Source: Methylotenera_A sp040387035
Lineage (GTDB): Bacteria > Pseudomonadota > Gammaproteobacteria > Burkholderiales > Methylophilaceae
Length of the DNA: 64,000 nt
Assembly: GCA_040387035.1 (NCBI GenBank)
Contig: JAZKEN010000001.1
Location: forward strand, 1 to 64,000
Direction of reading: 5' to 3'
Of the stretch, positions 9,307-16,958 are shown in pieces; position 1 is the stretch's first letter, and every line of letters begins with the position of its first letter. The notes under the pieces were generated by a model. That model saw only the letters and a program-made list of their open reading frames with translations, did not search any database and was not told the origin of the DNA. Position numbers and translations under genes: made by a program.

Positions 9307-9625
9307 CCAATCTAACAGAAACTAAATTGGATAATTCATTGCAAATTGAATGCCAAACAAAATTTATTGTTAAATCAATAACCTATCATTCAATAGGCGA
9401 GCTTGAATGTCACGATTCCGACATTAGTGTCAACAATGCAAGCTTGTACGCCAAGACACGCTGCTAACAATTTCCATCAAAAATTAGTAACTAGCGCTTG
9501 TAGGAATTCGCAAGAAAATTCCTACGGAAATATCAGCAATTGTCTTATTCGATATTTTTTTGAGATGCCTAGAATTGCATTTGTGTTCTGCACAACTTAA
9601 ATTTTTAATTACTTAAGAAGGAAAC
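9307..9625. other. Divergent intergenic region before the BON-domain gene
   Basis: 319 AT-rich bases between two divergent small exported-protein genes. They contain the dyad at 9500-9525 and the BON gene's Shine-Dalgarno site (AAGGA at 9618-9622). No additional ORF or RNA gene is supported. Confidence 0.6.
9500..9525. promoter_or_regulatory. Perfect 9-bp inverted repeat upstream of the BON gene
   Basis: GTAGGAATT and AATTCCTAC form a perfect dyad with an 8-nt spacer about 100 bp upstream of the BON-domain gene. It could be an operator or an RNA hairpin; no binding protein is identified. Confidence 0.5.
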
Positions 9626-9628
9626 ATG

Positions 9629-9937
9629 ATGAAAACAAATTTAAAAACTCTTTTAGTTATTGGCGCTTTAACAATGCCTATCGCTGCATTTGCGGCAGAG
9701 GGCGACGCGGTTTCTACAAAAGTGGGTGACGCAGTTATCACTACTAAAGTTAAAGCTGAGTTTGCCAAAGATAAATCTGTAAGCGCTACCGACATTAAAG
9801 TGGACACTGATAGCAATGGCCTAGTGCAATTATCTGGTACAGCAAAATCACAAGCTGAGGCTGATAAAGCTGCCGTAATTGCTAAAAATGTTAAAGGTGT
9901 GACTGCCGTTAAAAATGATATTGTTGTAACACCATAA
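9629..9937 (+). CDS. BON-domain periplasmic protein (OsmY-like)
   Basis: A roughly 102-aa exported protein: a signal peptide ending near AFAA, then one BON domain covering most of the mature chain. The domain includes DAVITTKVKAEFAKD and the closing VKGVTAVKNDIVV. BON domains bind phospholipid surfaces and occur in osmotic-stress proteins such as OsmY. I prefer the second ATG (9629), 6 nt after AAGGA; the first, at 9626, is only 3 nt away. It is monocistronic, with a hairpin upstream and a terminator downstream. Its exact role is unknown. Confidence 0.85.
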   Translation: MKTNLKTLLVIGALTMPIAAFAAEGDAVSTKVGDAVITTKVKAEFAKDKSVSATDIKVDTDSNGLVQLSGTAKSQAEADKAAVIAKNVKGVTAVKNDIVVTP

Positions 9938-9978
9938 GTTTAACAATTCATTTCTGCATTTTTATTTAGCTTAATATT

Positions 9979-10000
9979 ACGGGGCCTTGAGCCCCGTTTT
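9979..10000 (+). terminator. Intrinsic terminator after the BON gene
   Basis: ACGGGGC and GCCCCGT form a 7-bp stem with a 5-nt loop followed by TTTATTTT, 41 bp past the stop codon. Confidence 0.85.
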
Positions 10001-10010
10001 ATTTTGTTCG

Positions 10011-11188
10011 CTATTTAGCGATTGCTTGTAATACCATCTCAATCGCCCTGCAATTCGCCCTGGCATCTTCAAATGTCAGCAAAGGCTGCTTGTCATTTAA
10101 TACACAATCACTAAAGTGCTCAATCTCTAGATTAAAGTGATTACTTGGCGCAAAGCGTTCTTCGGCGTATTTGCCATCTTCGGTGGCCCAGCTAATCACC
10201 GGCACATCATTCTGAAACACCCATGTGGTATTGCATTTAACCCAGCCTTTGCTACCGATGATTTCATATTCCGATTTGCGGCTGCGTTCAAAGCTGATAT
10301 CAAAATTGCCAAATAGCGCGCGGCCTTCGGTGTCCTGCCCAAAATCCAATACGCCGCTGGTCACGATATCTGCGCCATGTTCATTCAATTTTGCATGGGC
10401 GACTACTTTAACCGGCTCTGCTGGCTTACCATTTTTCTGGAAGCACCAGCGAAGTGAATGAATTGCATAAGGGCCAATATCCCACATCGCGCCACCGCCA
10501 TCAGCCATGCTGCGATTGATGCGGTACATGCGTGCTTGCTTCATCAGAAAAGAAAAACTGGCACGGGCAGACAACACATCGCCTATTAAGCCACTTTCAA
10601 CGATCTCTTGCAGGCGTGCGTGTTGTGGATGAAAGCGGTACATAAAGCCTTCCATCACCTTGACCTCGGCCTGTTTGGCGGCCGCCTCGATGGCATCGAT
10701 ATCTTTCAGCTGGGTTGCCATCGGCTTTTCAATCAAGATATGTTTGCCGGCATTGATGGCCTTGATCGCCCATTCTGCATGCTCTTCATTCGCCATCGNN
10801 NNNNNNNNNNNNNNNNNNNNNNNNNNNNNNNNNNNNNNNNNNNNNNNNNNNNNNNNNNNNNNNNNNNNNNNNNNNNNNNNNNNNNNNNNNNNNNNNNNTT
10901 GCCGGCATTGATGGCCTTGATCGCCCATTCTGCATGCTCTTCATTCGCCATCGGGCAGTAAACCGCCTCTACATCTGGATTGTCTATCAAGCTCTGCAAA
11001 TCATCATAACAAGTGACATTTTGGTGACAGGGCGCATATTTTTCCAATGTCGCTTTGGCAGCACCCGCACGGCGGCTGGCAATCGCCACCAGCTGCGAAT
11101 TTGGCGCTTCGATAATCGCTGGCAGCAAACGCTCATTGACACGGGCAGCACCCAGGATGCCCCATTTTAATTTTCTCATTTCAGCCAC
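10011..11188 (-). CDS. Gfo/Idh/MocA family NAD(P)-dependent oxidoreductase (split by a false gap)
   Basis: The two coding halves belong to one oxidoreductase. The N-terminal half has the Rossmann start KLKWGILGAARV and the DVEAVY strand; the C-terminal half begins KHILIEKPMATQ, the family's EKP motif. The reading frame appears broken only because 100 N were placed between two identical 55-bp copies. Collapsing one copy plus the N-run (155 bp) restores a continuous 340-aa protein, typical for the family. I chose the GTG at 11188, which has AAAGGA 6 nt upstream; an ATG at 11179 is possible. Substrate unknown, probably a sugar or cyclitol. It follows the thioredoxin-fold gene by 10 bp. Confidence 0.88.
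10799..10898. other. 100-N assembly gap with identical flanks
   Basis: Exactly 100 N. The 55 bases before it (10744-10798) are identical to the 55 bases after it (10899-10953). The contigs therefore overlap, and the gap is a placeholder with no missing sequence. Confidence 0.95.
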
Positions 11189-11198
11189 AAATATTCCT

Positions 11199-11771
11199 TT
11201 ATTCAATCCACTTAATACTACAACCAATACTGGCAATCTGCTCGCGCGGACCTTCACCTGTTTCCGCGATCATTTTCATGGCATCGAATAAATCACGCGT
11301 ATTGTCAGCAGGCGGTTCGGGGTTGCGGCCAGAAGCATCAAAGCGGCCACGGTATTGCAGCTCACCCTTGGCATTAAAGCCAAAAAAGTCCGGTGTGCAG
11401 ACAGCGCCATAGGCTTTTGCCACTTCCTGCGTTTCATCCAGGGCATAGGGAAAGCTAAAATGATTCAGCCTAGCCTCATCAATCATGCGCTCAAAATTGT
11501 CATCCGGGTAGCGCACCGTGTCATTGCTTTGAATCGCAATACTATTGATGCCATACTGCTCAAGTTCCAGGCAAGTAACCACCAGCCTGGTTTTGATGGT
11601 TTTGACATAAGGGCAATGATTGCAAATAAACATCACCAGCAAGCCATTTTTGCCCATGATCATATCGCGCGACACTAAGTTGCCTTCTGTACCCCTGTAA
11701 TTGACAGCGGGCAATTTAAAATCAGGGGCTTTCCAACCAAAATCGCACACCGGGGGATGTAAACTTGCCAT
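11199..11771 (-). CDS. Thioredoxin-fold (AhpC/TSA-like) family protein
   Basis: A 190-aa cytoplasmic protein of the redoxin superfamily. It has APDFKLP near residues 15-21, as in peroxiredoxins and TlpA-like proteins, and a CNHCPYV active-site-like motif at 50-56. Later it has GAVCTPDFFGF with the family's cis-proline region. No signal peptide is present, so it should act in the cytoplasm, probably as a thiol reductase or peroxide-related enzyme; the exact reaction is unknown. It is probably co-transcribed with the downstream Gfo/Idh gene and diverges from rsmE across 56 bp. Confidence 0.82.
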   Translation of the reverse strand: MASLHPPVCDFGWKAPDFKLPAVNYRGTEGNLVSRDMIMGKNGLLVMFICNHCPYVKTIKTRLVVTCLELEQYGINSIAIQSNDTVRYPDDNFERMIDEARLNHFSFPYALDETQEVAKAYGAVCTPDFFGFNAKGELQYRGRFDASGRNPEPPADNTRDLFDAMKMIAETGEGPREQIASIGCSIKWIE

Positions 11772-11827
11772 GCTTTACTCCTTAATTAACTTATAATTTA
11801 ATCTTAACACTTTCATTTCAAGCCATC

Positions 11828-12562
11828 ATGTCTAATACTCGATTTTATAGCGCCGACAAACTTGTGATTGGCGCACTAATCCCGTTATCAGCCAGCGCCG
11901 CTACGCATGCCACACGTGCGTTACGATTAGCTCTAGGTGATGAGTTGAAATTATTTAACGGCGATGGTCATGACTATACTTGCGAATTAATCAGCATAAA
12001 AAAGAATGAAGTGCTAGCCAAAGTGTTGTCTCACCAGTCAATTCAGAATGAATCGCCACTTAATATCACCCTGCTGCAAGGTATATCCAGCGGTGACCGC
12101 ATGGATTACACCATTCAAAAAGCCGTAGAGCTAGGCGTCAATACCATACAGCCTATATCGACGGAACGCAGTGTGGTTAAGCTCAATCAAGAACGCGCGC
12201 AGAAACGGCTTGAGCATTGGCAAAACATCGTCAATTCCGCTTGCGAACAATCTGGCCGCGCCTTTGTGCCACAAGTTTTATCTCCGGTGAGTGTATCGCA
12301 TTGGTTAGCCAACAATCCCGCCAATTCCGATAGGCGTATTTTGCTAAACCCTGTTGGTGCTGTAAAGCTGGCTGATTTAGCGAAACCAAGTGGCAATATT
12401 GCTCTATTGATTGGCGCAGAAGGTGGCTTAAGCCAGGCAGAAATCAATGCGGCAACGGCAAACGGCTTTCAATCGATCATTTTGGGCCCGCGCATTTTGC
12501 GTACTGAAACCGCCGCTTTGACTGCGATTTCATCCATGCAAACACTGTGGGGCGACTTTTAA
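11828..12562 (+). CDS. rsmE: 16S rRNA m3U1498 methyltransferase
   Basis: A 244-aa SPOUT-family methyltransferase that methylates N3 of U1498 in 16S rRNA. The C-terminal SAM-binding knot is plain: LLIGAEGGLSQAE near residues 193-205 and LGPRILRTETAALTA near 219-233. The N-terminal PUA-like part includes HATRALRLALGDEL. The middle has LLQGISSGDRMDYTIQKAVELGV, as expected for RsmE. It diverges from the thioredoxin-fold gene. The following gene starts 72 bp on, after an AT-rich promoter region. Confidence 0.95.
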   Translation: MSNTRFYSADKLVIGALIPLSASAATHATRALRLALGDELKLFNGDGHDYTCELISIKKNEVLAKVLSHQSIQNESPLNITLLQGISSGDRMDYTIQKAVELGVNTIQPISTERSVVKLNQERAQKRLEHWQNIVNSACEQSGRAFVPQVLSPVSVSHWLANNPANSDRRILLNPVGAVKLADLAKPSGNIALLIGAEGGLSQAEINAATANGFQSIILGPRILRTETAALTAISSMQTLWGDF

Positions 12563-12599
12563 TATATATTTAATTGTAATTAATACATATTAAGTTTAA

Positions 12600-12617
12600 T
12601 ATAATGTAAATATTACA
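12600..12617 (+). promoter_or_regulatory. Promoter -10 box and abutting dyad upstream of the HTH-ArgA fusion
   Basis: A perfect TATAAT lies at 12600-12605, and TGTAA-ATA-TTACA follows directly at 12605-12617, ending 17 bp before the start codon. A TTGTAA at 12574-12579 is a poor -35 because of its 20-nt spacing. The dyad covers the expected transcription start, a typical repressor-operator position; binding by the encoded HTH domain is inference. Confidence 0.55.
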
Positions 12618-12634
12618 AATTATTTATTACCATT

Positions 12635-14230
12635 ATGTCACTTGGCCATTCAATCCGCGAAAAACGCAAATCATTACATCTCACACTGCAACAGCTTGCC
12701 AGCAAAGTCGATGCTGATGCTGGCAACCTGTCGCGCATAGAGCGTGGCGAGCTTGGCGTTTCTGAGGCGCTTTTACGCAGGATTGCCAGTGCATTGGATA
12801 CCACCCCTGCGCAAATCTATGCGCTAAGCGAATCAAACACATCAGTACTCAAAGTTGAAGAGCCGCACCAGCCTTATTTGCTTAACCAAACAAGCCATCA
12901 AGCATCGGCAATCGATTTTGTTCAGTGGTTCCGCTCGGCAACGCCTTATATCCACGCATTTGGCGGGCGCACTTTTGTGATTGCGTTTGGCGGTGAGGTT
13001 GTGAATGAGGCACAATTTATTGCGCTATCGCATGATTTAAATTTGCTGGCCAGCTTAGAAGTAAGGCTGGTCTTGGTGCATGGCGCAAGGCCACAGATTG
13101 AGCAGCGTTTAAAGCGCGATAAACTGACACCTGCATTCCATAATGGCTTACGTGTGACCGATGATGCGGCGATGGAAGCGGTTAAGGAGGCCAATGGTGC
13201 CGTGCGGGTAGAGATTGAAGCACTGCTTTCAATGGGCATTGCTAATTCACCGATGGCAGGTGCGGATATTCGCGTTGCCAGTGGCAATTTCGTGACCGCA
13301 AAGCCGCTTGGCGTGCGCGATGGCGTTGATTTACAGCACACAGGTGAGGTACGTAAAGTAGATGCAATTGGTATTCAAAAACGCCTGGATGACAACGAAT
13401 TGGTGTTGTTATCGCCACTTGGTTATTCACCCACAGGTGAAGCTTTCAACCTTAGCCTGGAAGATGTCGCCGTTAGTGCGGCCATTGCGCTGGATGCCGA
13501 TAAGCTGATCTTTCTGATGGACTCAGAAGGTGTGCGTAACCTGCGCGGCGATCTATTACGCGAAATGACCGCCGAAAAAGCCAAAAACCTGCTACGTAAT
13601 GTGCAGAAAAATGAAACGCCTATCCACTTTTCTGAAGACGTAAACTACTACCTGCCCGCTGCGGTACGCGCTTGCGAACATGGTGTGGCGCGTGCACATT
13701 TGATTTCACGGCATATCGACGGTGCGATTATTCAAGAGTTATTTACGCATAACGGCATAGGTACCATGGTGACAGAGCAAAGCCTGGAAACCATGCGCCA
13801 AGCCAATATTGACGATGTAGGCGGTATATTGAAACTGATTGAGCCTTTGGAGAATGATGGCATTCTGGTGCGTCGCGGACGCGAACGTATCGAAATGGAA
13901 ATTGATCACTTTTATGTGATGGAACATGACAACCGCACCATTGGTTGCGCAGCACTGTATCCATTTGCTTCCGAGAAAATGGCCGAATTCGCCTGCCTGG
14001 CGATTGACAGTGAGTACCGCGGTAATGGCCGTGGCGACAGGCTATTCAATTACTGCCAGGCACAGGCTAAAGAAAACGGTTTTAAACAATTATTTTGCTT
14101 AACCACGCGCACCGAGCACTGGTTTTTAGAGCGCGGCTTTATTGAGCAAGCCATTGAAAAATTGCCGCAAGAAAAACAAAAACTTTACAATTTTCAACGA
14201 AAATCCAAGGTATTTGTTAAATCACTTTGA
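12635..14230 (+). CDS. argA: XRE-family HTH domain fused to N-acetylglutamate synthase (ArgA-type)
   Basis: A 531-aa protein in three parts. Residues about 5-63 are a Cro/CI helix-turn-helix (LTLQQLASKVDADAGNLSRI). From about 95-370 there is an amino-acid-kinase domain of the ArgA type (FVIAFGGEVV, VLVHGARPQI, GLRVTD). From about 380-531 there is a GNAT acetyltransferase with its acetyl-CoA loop YRGNGRGDRL. The enzyme makes N-acetylglutamate from glutamate and acetyl-CoA, the first arginine step; argB lies 57 bp downstream. Usual ArgA is about 430-450 aa without the HTH. There is no internal Met near the junction, so the fusion looks real. Autoregulation is inferred from the upstream dyad. 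Confidence 0.9.
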   Translation: MSLGHSIREKRKSLHLTLQQLASKVDADAGNLSRIERGELGVSEALLRRIASALDTTPAQIYALSESNTSVLKVEEPHQPYLLNQTSHQASAIDFVQWFRSATPYIHAFGGRTFVIAFGGEVVNEAQFIALSHDLNLLASLEVRLVLVHGARPQIEQRLKRDKLTPAFHNGLRVTDDAAMEAVKEANGAVRVEIEALLSMGIANSPMAGADIRVASGNFVTAKPLGVRDGVDLQHTGEVRKVDAIGIQKRLDDNELVLLSPLGYSPTGEAFNLSLEDVAVSAAIALDADKLIFLMDSEGVRNLRGDLLREMTAEKAKNLLRNVQKNETPIHFSEDVNYYLPAAVRACEHGVARAHLISRHIDGAIIQELFTHNGIGTMVTEQSLETMRQANIDDVGGILKLIEPLENDGILVRRGRERIEMEIDHFYVMEHDNRTIGCAALYPFASEKMAEFACLAIDSEYRGNGRGDRLFNYCQAQAKENGFKQLFCLTTRTEHWFLERGFIEQAIEKLPQEKQKLYNFQRKSKVFVKSL

Positions 14231-14287
14231 GTGATTTTAGATACAATGAAACAAATTTAATTTCTGAGAAATAACAGGCAAAAGCAC

Positions 14288-15178
14288 ATGCAAACTAATG
14301 CACAAATTACACCTGCGCAAAAAGCTAAAATCCTGGCTGAAGCGCTGCCTTATATTAAACGTTTTTTTGATAAAACCATTGTCATTAAATACGGCGGCAA
14401 CGCCATGACGGACGCGCATCTAAAAGAATGTTTCGCGCAAGATGTGGTCTTGCTGAAGCTAGTCGGAATGAACCCTGTGGTGGTGCACGGCGGTGGCCCG
14501 CAAATCAATGAGATGCTGGATAAGCTGGGCAAAAAAGGTGAATTTATTCAAGGCATGCGCGTCACCGATGCTGAAACCATGGACGTGGTTGAAATGGTGC
14601 TGGGCGGGCAAGTCAACAAAGAAATCGTGAACCTGATCAATCGCCACGGCGGCAAAGCGGTCGGCTTGACCGGGCAAGATGGCAACTTTATTCATGCCCA
14701 CAAGCTGATGATGGAAGACATGAATGACCCCACCAAAATGATCGACGTGGGCCAAGTGGGCGAAATTACCGCAATTGATCCAAGTATTATCAACTTCTTG
14801 GATTCCGGTGATTTTATCCCGGTGGTGGCACCAATCGGCGTGGGTGAAGATGGCGATACATTTAATATCAACGCTGATGTGGTTGCCGGCAAACTGGCTG
14901 AAATACTGGGCGCAGAAAAACTGATCCTACTAACTAACACACCTGGCGTACTGGATAAATCAGGCAACTTATTGACCGGCTTAACCCCGAAGCAGATCGA
15001 TGACCTGGTGGCAGACGGCACTTTATCCGGTGGTATGCTGCCTAAAATCAGCTCTGCATTAGACGCGGCTAGAAGCGGCGTAAAAGCCGTGCATATTATC
15101 GATGGCCGTGTAGAGCATGCCTTGTTATTGGAAGTGTTAACCGATGAAGGTGTTGGTACGCTGATTAAAGCGAAGTAA
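14288..15178 (+). CDS. argB: Acetylglutamate kinase
   Basis: A 296-aa N-acetylglutamate kinase, the second arginine-biosynthetic step, of normal length. Clear marks are VIKYGGNAM near residues 36-44, VVHGGGPQI near 65-73 (ATP and substrate sites) and GGMLPKISSALDAA near 250-263. The long N-terminal helix region, as in arginine-sensitive hexameric kinases, is present, so feedback inhibition by arginine is plausible. It follows the HTH-ArgA gene by 57 bp and is probably in one transcript with it. Palindromic repeat elements begin immediately after its stop. Confidence 0.96.
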   Translation: MQTNAQITPAQKAKILAEALPYIKRFFDKTIVIKYGGNAMTDAHLKECFAQDVVLLKLVGMNPVVVHGGGPQINEMLDKLGKKGEFIQGMRVTDAETMDVVEMVLGGQVNKEIVNLINRHGGKAVGLTGQDGNFIHAHKLMMEDMNDPTKMIDVGQVGEITAIDPSIINFLDSGDFIPVVAPIGVGEDGDTFNINADVVAGKLAEILGAEKLILLTNTPGVLDKSGNLLTGLTPKQIDDLVADGTLSGGMLPKISSALDAARSGVKAVHIIDGRVEHALLLEVLTDEGVGTLIKAK

Positions 15179-15300
15179 TCCAATCTCCATTTCATCGATG
15201 ATACCGCGTTGACTACCTCGCTTCCTCCTAGCCGTGCTATCTGCACTGTCTTCGTCGATCGCTCGTTGTCGCCTTGTCTCATCATCGAACTGGAGTTGGA
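15179..15300. repeat. Intergenic palindromic repeat, copy 2 (argB 3' side)
   Basis: Terminal inverted repeats at 15179-15202 and 15281-15300 flank a core with a hairpin GTGC-TATCT-GCAC (15234-15246). Around the hairpin it aligns with the complement of the neighbouring copy 3 (shared CTCGCTT, CCT-GCC, TGTC-CGTC-TCGCT). The hairpin arms differ between the two, but both pair. It starts one base after the argB stop. Confidence 0.75.
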
Positions 15301-15316
15301 GTGAAATTTGACACAG

Positions 15317-15461
15317 AAACTCGGCGGCAGAAAATAATTTTGCAAGATAAAGCGCAAGAAGCCGCGGAGCGAGTGACGAGACATACCATTCAGGTAGGCG
15401 AGGAATAAGCGAGCACGCGACGCTGCGATTTGCTTGCAAAATTATTTTATGCGCCGAGTTT
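15317..15461. repeat. Intergenic palindromic repeat, copy 3 (overlaps next start codon)
   Basis: Long terminal inverted repeats (15317-15345 against 15434-15461, about 28 bp, nearly perfect: AAACTCGGCG and AAAATAATTTTGCAA) flank a core with hairpin TACC-ATTCA-GGTA at 15384-15396. The right arm contains the ATG and first codons of the HAD phosphatase gene. Confidence 0.78.
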
Positions 15462-16078
15462 GGATTTTTGATTTAGACGATACCCTCCACAACGCCTCTG
15501 CGCATATCTTTCCGGTGATGAATCGCGCCATGACGCAATACATCATGGATGAATTAAGCCTGGATGAAACTGCCGCCCATCAATTGCGCCAGCATTATTG
15601 GCAGATTTATGGCGCAACGCTTAAAGGCTTGATGCGCCACCATGGCATTGATGCATTCCATTTTTTAAAACAAACCCATGCGTTTATGGATCTGCCGAAT
15701 ATGGTGATCCAGGTCAAACAACTGCGCCATTTATTACAAAGCCTGCAAGGACGTAAGTGTGTGTTCACTAACGCGCCGCGCGAATATGCGATGCGTGTGC
15801 TGACGATTATGGGTATTGCTGATTGTTTTGAGCTGGTATTTAGTGTGGAATCCACCAAGTATCATGCCAAGCCATCCATACGCGGCTTCCAACTGTTGCT
15901 AAAAACTTTAAAAGCCCATCCTCAAAATTGCATTATGCTGGAAGATAACCTGCCCGCCTTGATGACGGCAAAACGCTTAGGTATGAAGACCATTTGGGTG
16001 ACAAAAAAACCACAAAAACCAAATTTTGTTGATTATCGAATTGACTCCGTGTTAGCACTCACTCACATTAAGCTATAA
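15449..16078 (+). CDS. HAD-family pyrimidine 5'-nucleotidase-like hydrolase
   Basis: A 209-aa HAD-superfamily phosphatase of the pyrimidine 5'-nucleotidase (SDT1-like) type. Motif I is FDLDDTLHN near residues 7-15, motif II FTNAPREYA near 107-115, and motif III/IV LEDNLPALMTAKRLG near 158-172. The caps are helical, as in the family; the substrate is probably a nucleoside monophosphate or a related cofactor. The start used here is the ATG at 15449; an in-frame TTG at 15434 would add MQNYF-type residues. The start codon and the codons for RRV lie inside the terminal arm of a repeat element, with no clear Shine-Dalgarno site. Confidence 0.85.
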   Translation: MRRVWIFDLDDTLHNASAHIFPVMNRAMTQYIMDELSLDETAAHQLRQHYWQIYGATLKGLMRHHGIDAFHFLKQTHAFMDLPNMVIQVKQLRHLLQSLQGRKCVFTNAPREYAMRVLTIMGIADCFELVFSVESTKYHAKPSIRGFQLLLKTLKAHPQNCIMLEDNLPALMTAKRLGMKTIWVTKKPQKPNFVDYRIDSVLALTHIKL

Positions 16079-16120
16079 TCAACATCAAAATTTCGTCGCG
16101 ATACATTGTTAAAAGCTGAA

Positions 16121-16163
16121 TTTTTTATTGCTACCTATCAACCATATGCGATGCAATAAAAAA
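16121..16163. terminator. A/T-rich hairpin between the HAD gene and slmA
   Basis: TTTTTTATTGC and GCAATAAAAAA form an 11-bp stem around a 21-nt loop. It may act as a weak terminator or mRNA end after the HAD gene; the stem is AT-rich, so confidence is modest. Confidence 0.45.
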
Positions 16164-16227
16164 GCAGTTAGCGCAGGGTGTTATTCAGAACTTTTAATGA
16201 TAAATTTAAGCAATCCAAAGGGAAAAT

Positions 16228-16800
16228 ATGGCATTAGACCGTACAGTTAATCGCAAGCAGCAAATCCTCGAAACACTCGCCAAAATACTGGAAAATCCAA
16301 AGCGCGAGAAAATTACCACCGCCAGTTTGGCTTCAAAATTGGATGTCAGTGAAGCTGCACTCTACCGTCACTTTGCCAATAAAGCACAGATGTTTGAAGG
16401 CTTGATTGAGTTTATCGAGACCAGTATCTTTGGAGTGATTAACAAGATTACCAGCGATGAAACCGATGGCACAAAACAAGTGCAATTGATTATTACCATG
16501 CTGCTTAAATTCGCTGAGAAAAACCCCGGCATGACGCGGGTACTGATTGGTGATGCTTTAGTAAACGAAGAAGAATGGCTACAAACGCGCATTAACCAAC
16601 TTTACGACAGGATAGAAGCCAGTTTAAAACAAAGCATCCGTATTGCAGAAACCAGCACAGGTGTTAAAAGCGAACCCGAGATTCAAGCCAATTTGATGAT
16701 GTGTTATGTGATTGGTCGCTGGCACCAGTACGCTAAAAGTGGATTCAAACGCAAGCCTACGGAGTTTGTACAGCAACAGTTGGGCTTGCTGTATTCGTGA
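16228..16800 (+). CDS. slmA: Nucleoid occlusion factor SlmA (TetR-like)
   Basis: A 190-aa TetR-fold DNA-binding protein. The N-terminal helix-turn-helix KITTASLASKLDVSEAALYRHFANK at about 30-54 is typical of SlmA; it binds sites in the chromosome and blocks FtsZ ring assembly over the nucleoid. FtsZ is encoded in this same window. The gene sits alone with AAAGGG upstream of its ATG. In many proteobacteria it neighbours dut-coaBC or argB; here argB is about 1 kb upstream. A different TetR-like regulator is less likely given the length and HTH. Confidence 0.85.
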   Translation: MALDRTVNRKQQILETLAKILENPKREKITTASLASKLDVSEAALYRHFANKAQMFEGLIEFIETSIFGVINKITSDETDGTKQVQLIITMLLKFAEKNPGMTRVLIGDALVNEEEWLQTRINQLYDRIEASLKQSIRIAETSTGVKSEPEIQANLMMCYVIGRWHQYAKSGFKRKPTEFVQQQLGLLYS

Positions 16801-16850
16801 TTGTTTGCAAACCAGCGAGTTTCAACACCTTATTAATGTGCACTTAAATA

Positions 16851-16884
16851 CCAAAAAGAAAGGCTGTTAAACCTTTCCTTTTGG
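16851..16884. terminator. Hairpin downstream of slmA
   Basis: CCAAAAAGAAAGG and CCTTTCCTTTTGG form a 13-bp imperfect stem with an 8-nt loop about 50 bp past the slmA stop. No strong U-run follows, so the terminator role is likely but not certain. Confidence 0.5.
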
Positions 16885-16958
16885 GTTGCAGTCACTCAAA
16901 TAAAACTGACCATTTCAAACTTGTTGCCGTCAGTTTTAGCTGAAATATTTATTGTGAC

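Noticed and set aside
15137..15448. Minus-strand frames overlapping argB and the repeats
   Set aside because: They are antisense to argB and to the palindromic elements, with repeat-derived composition; no protein family is recognisable.
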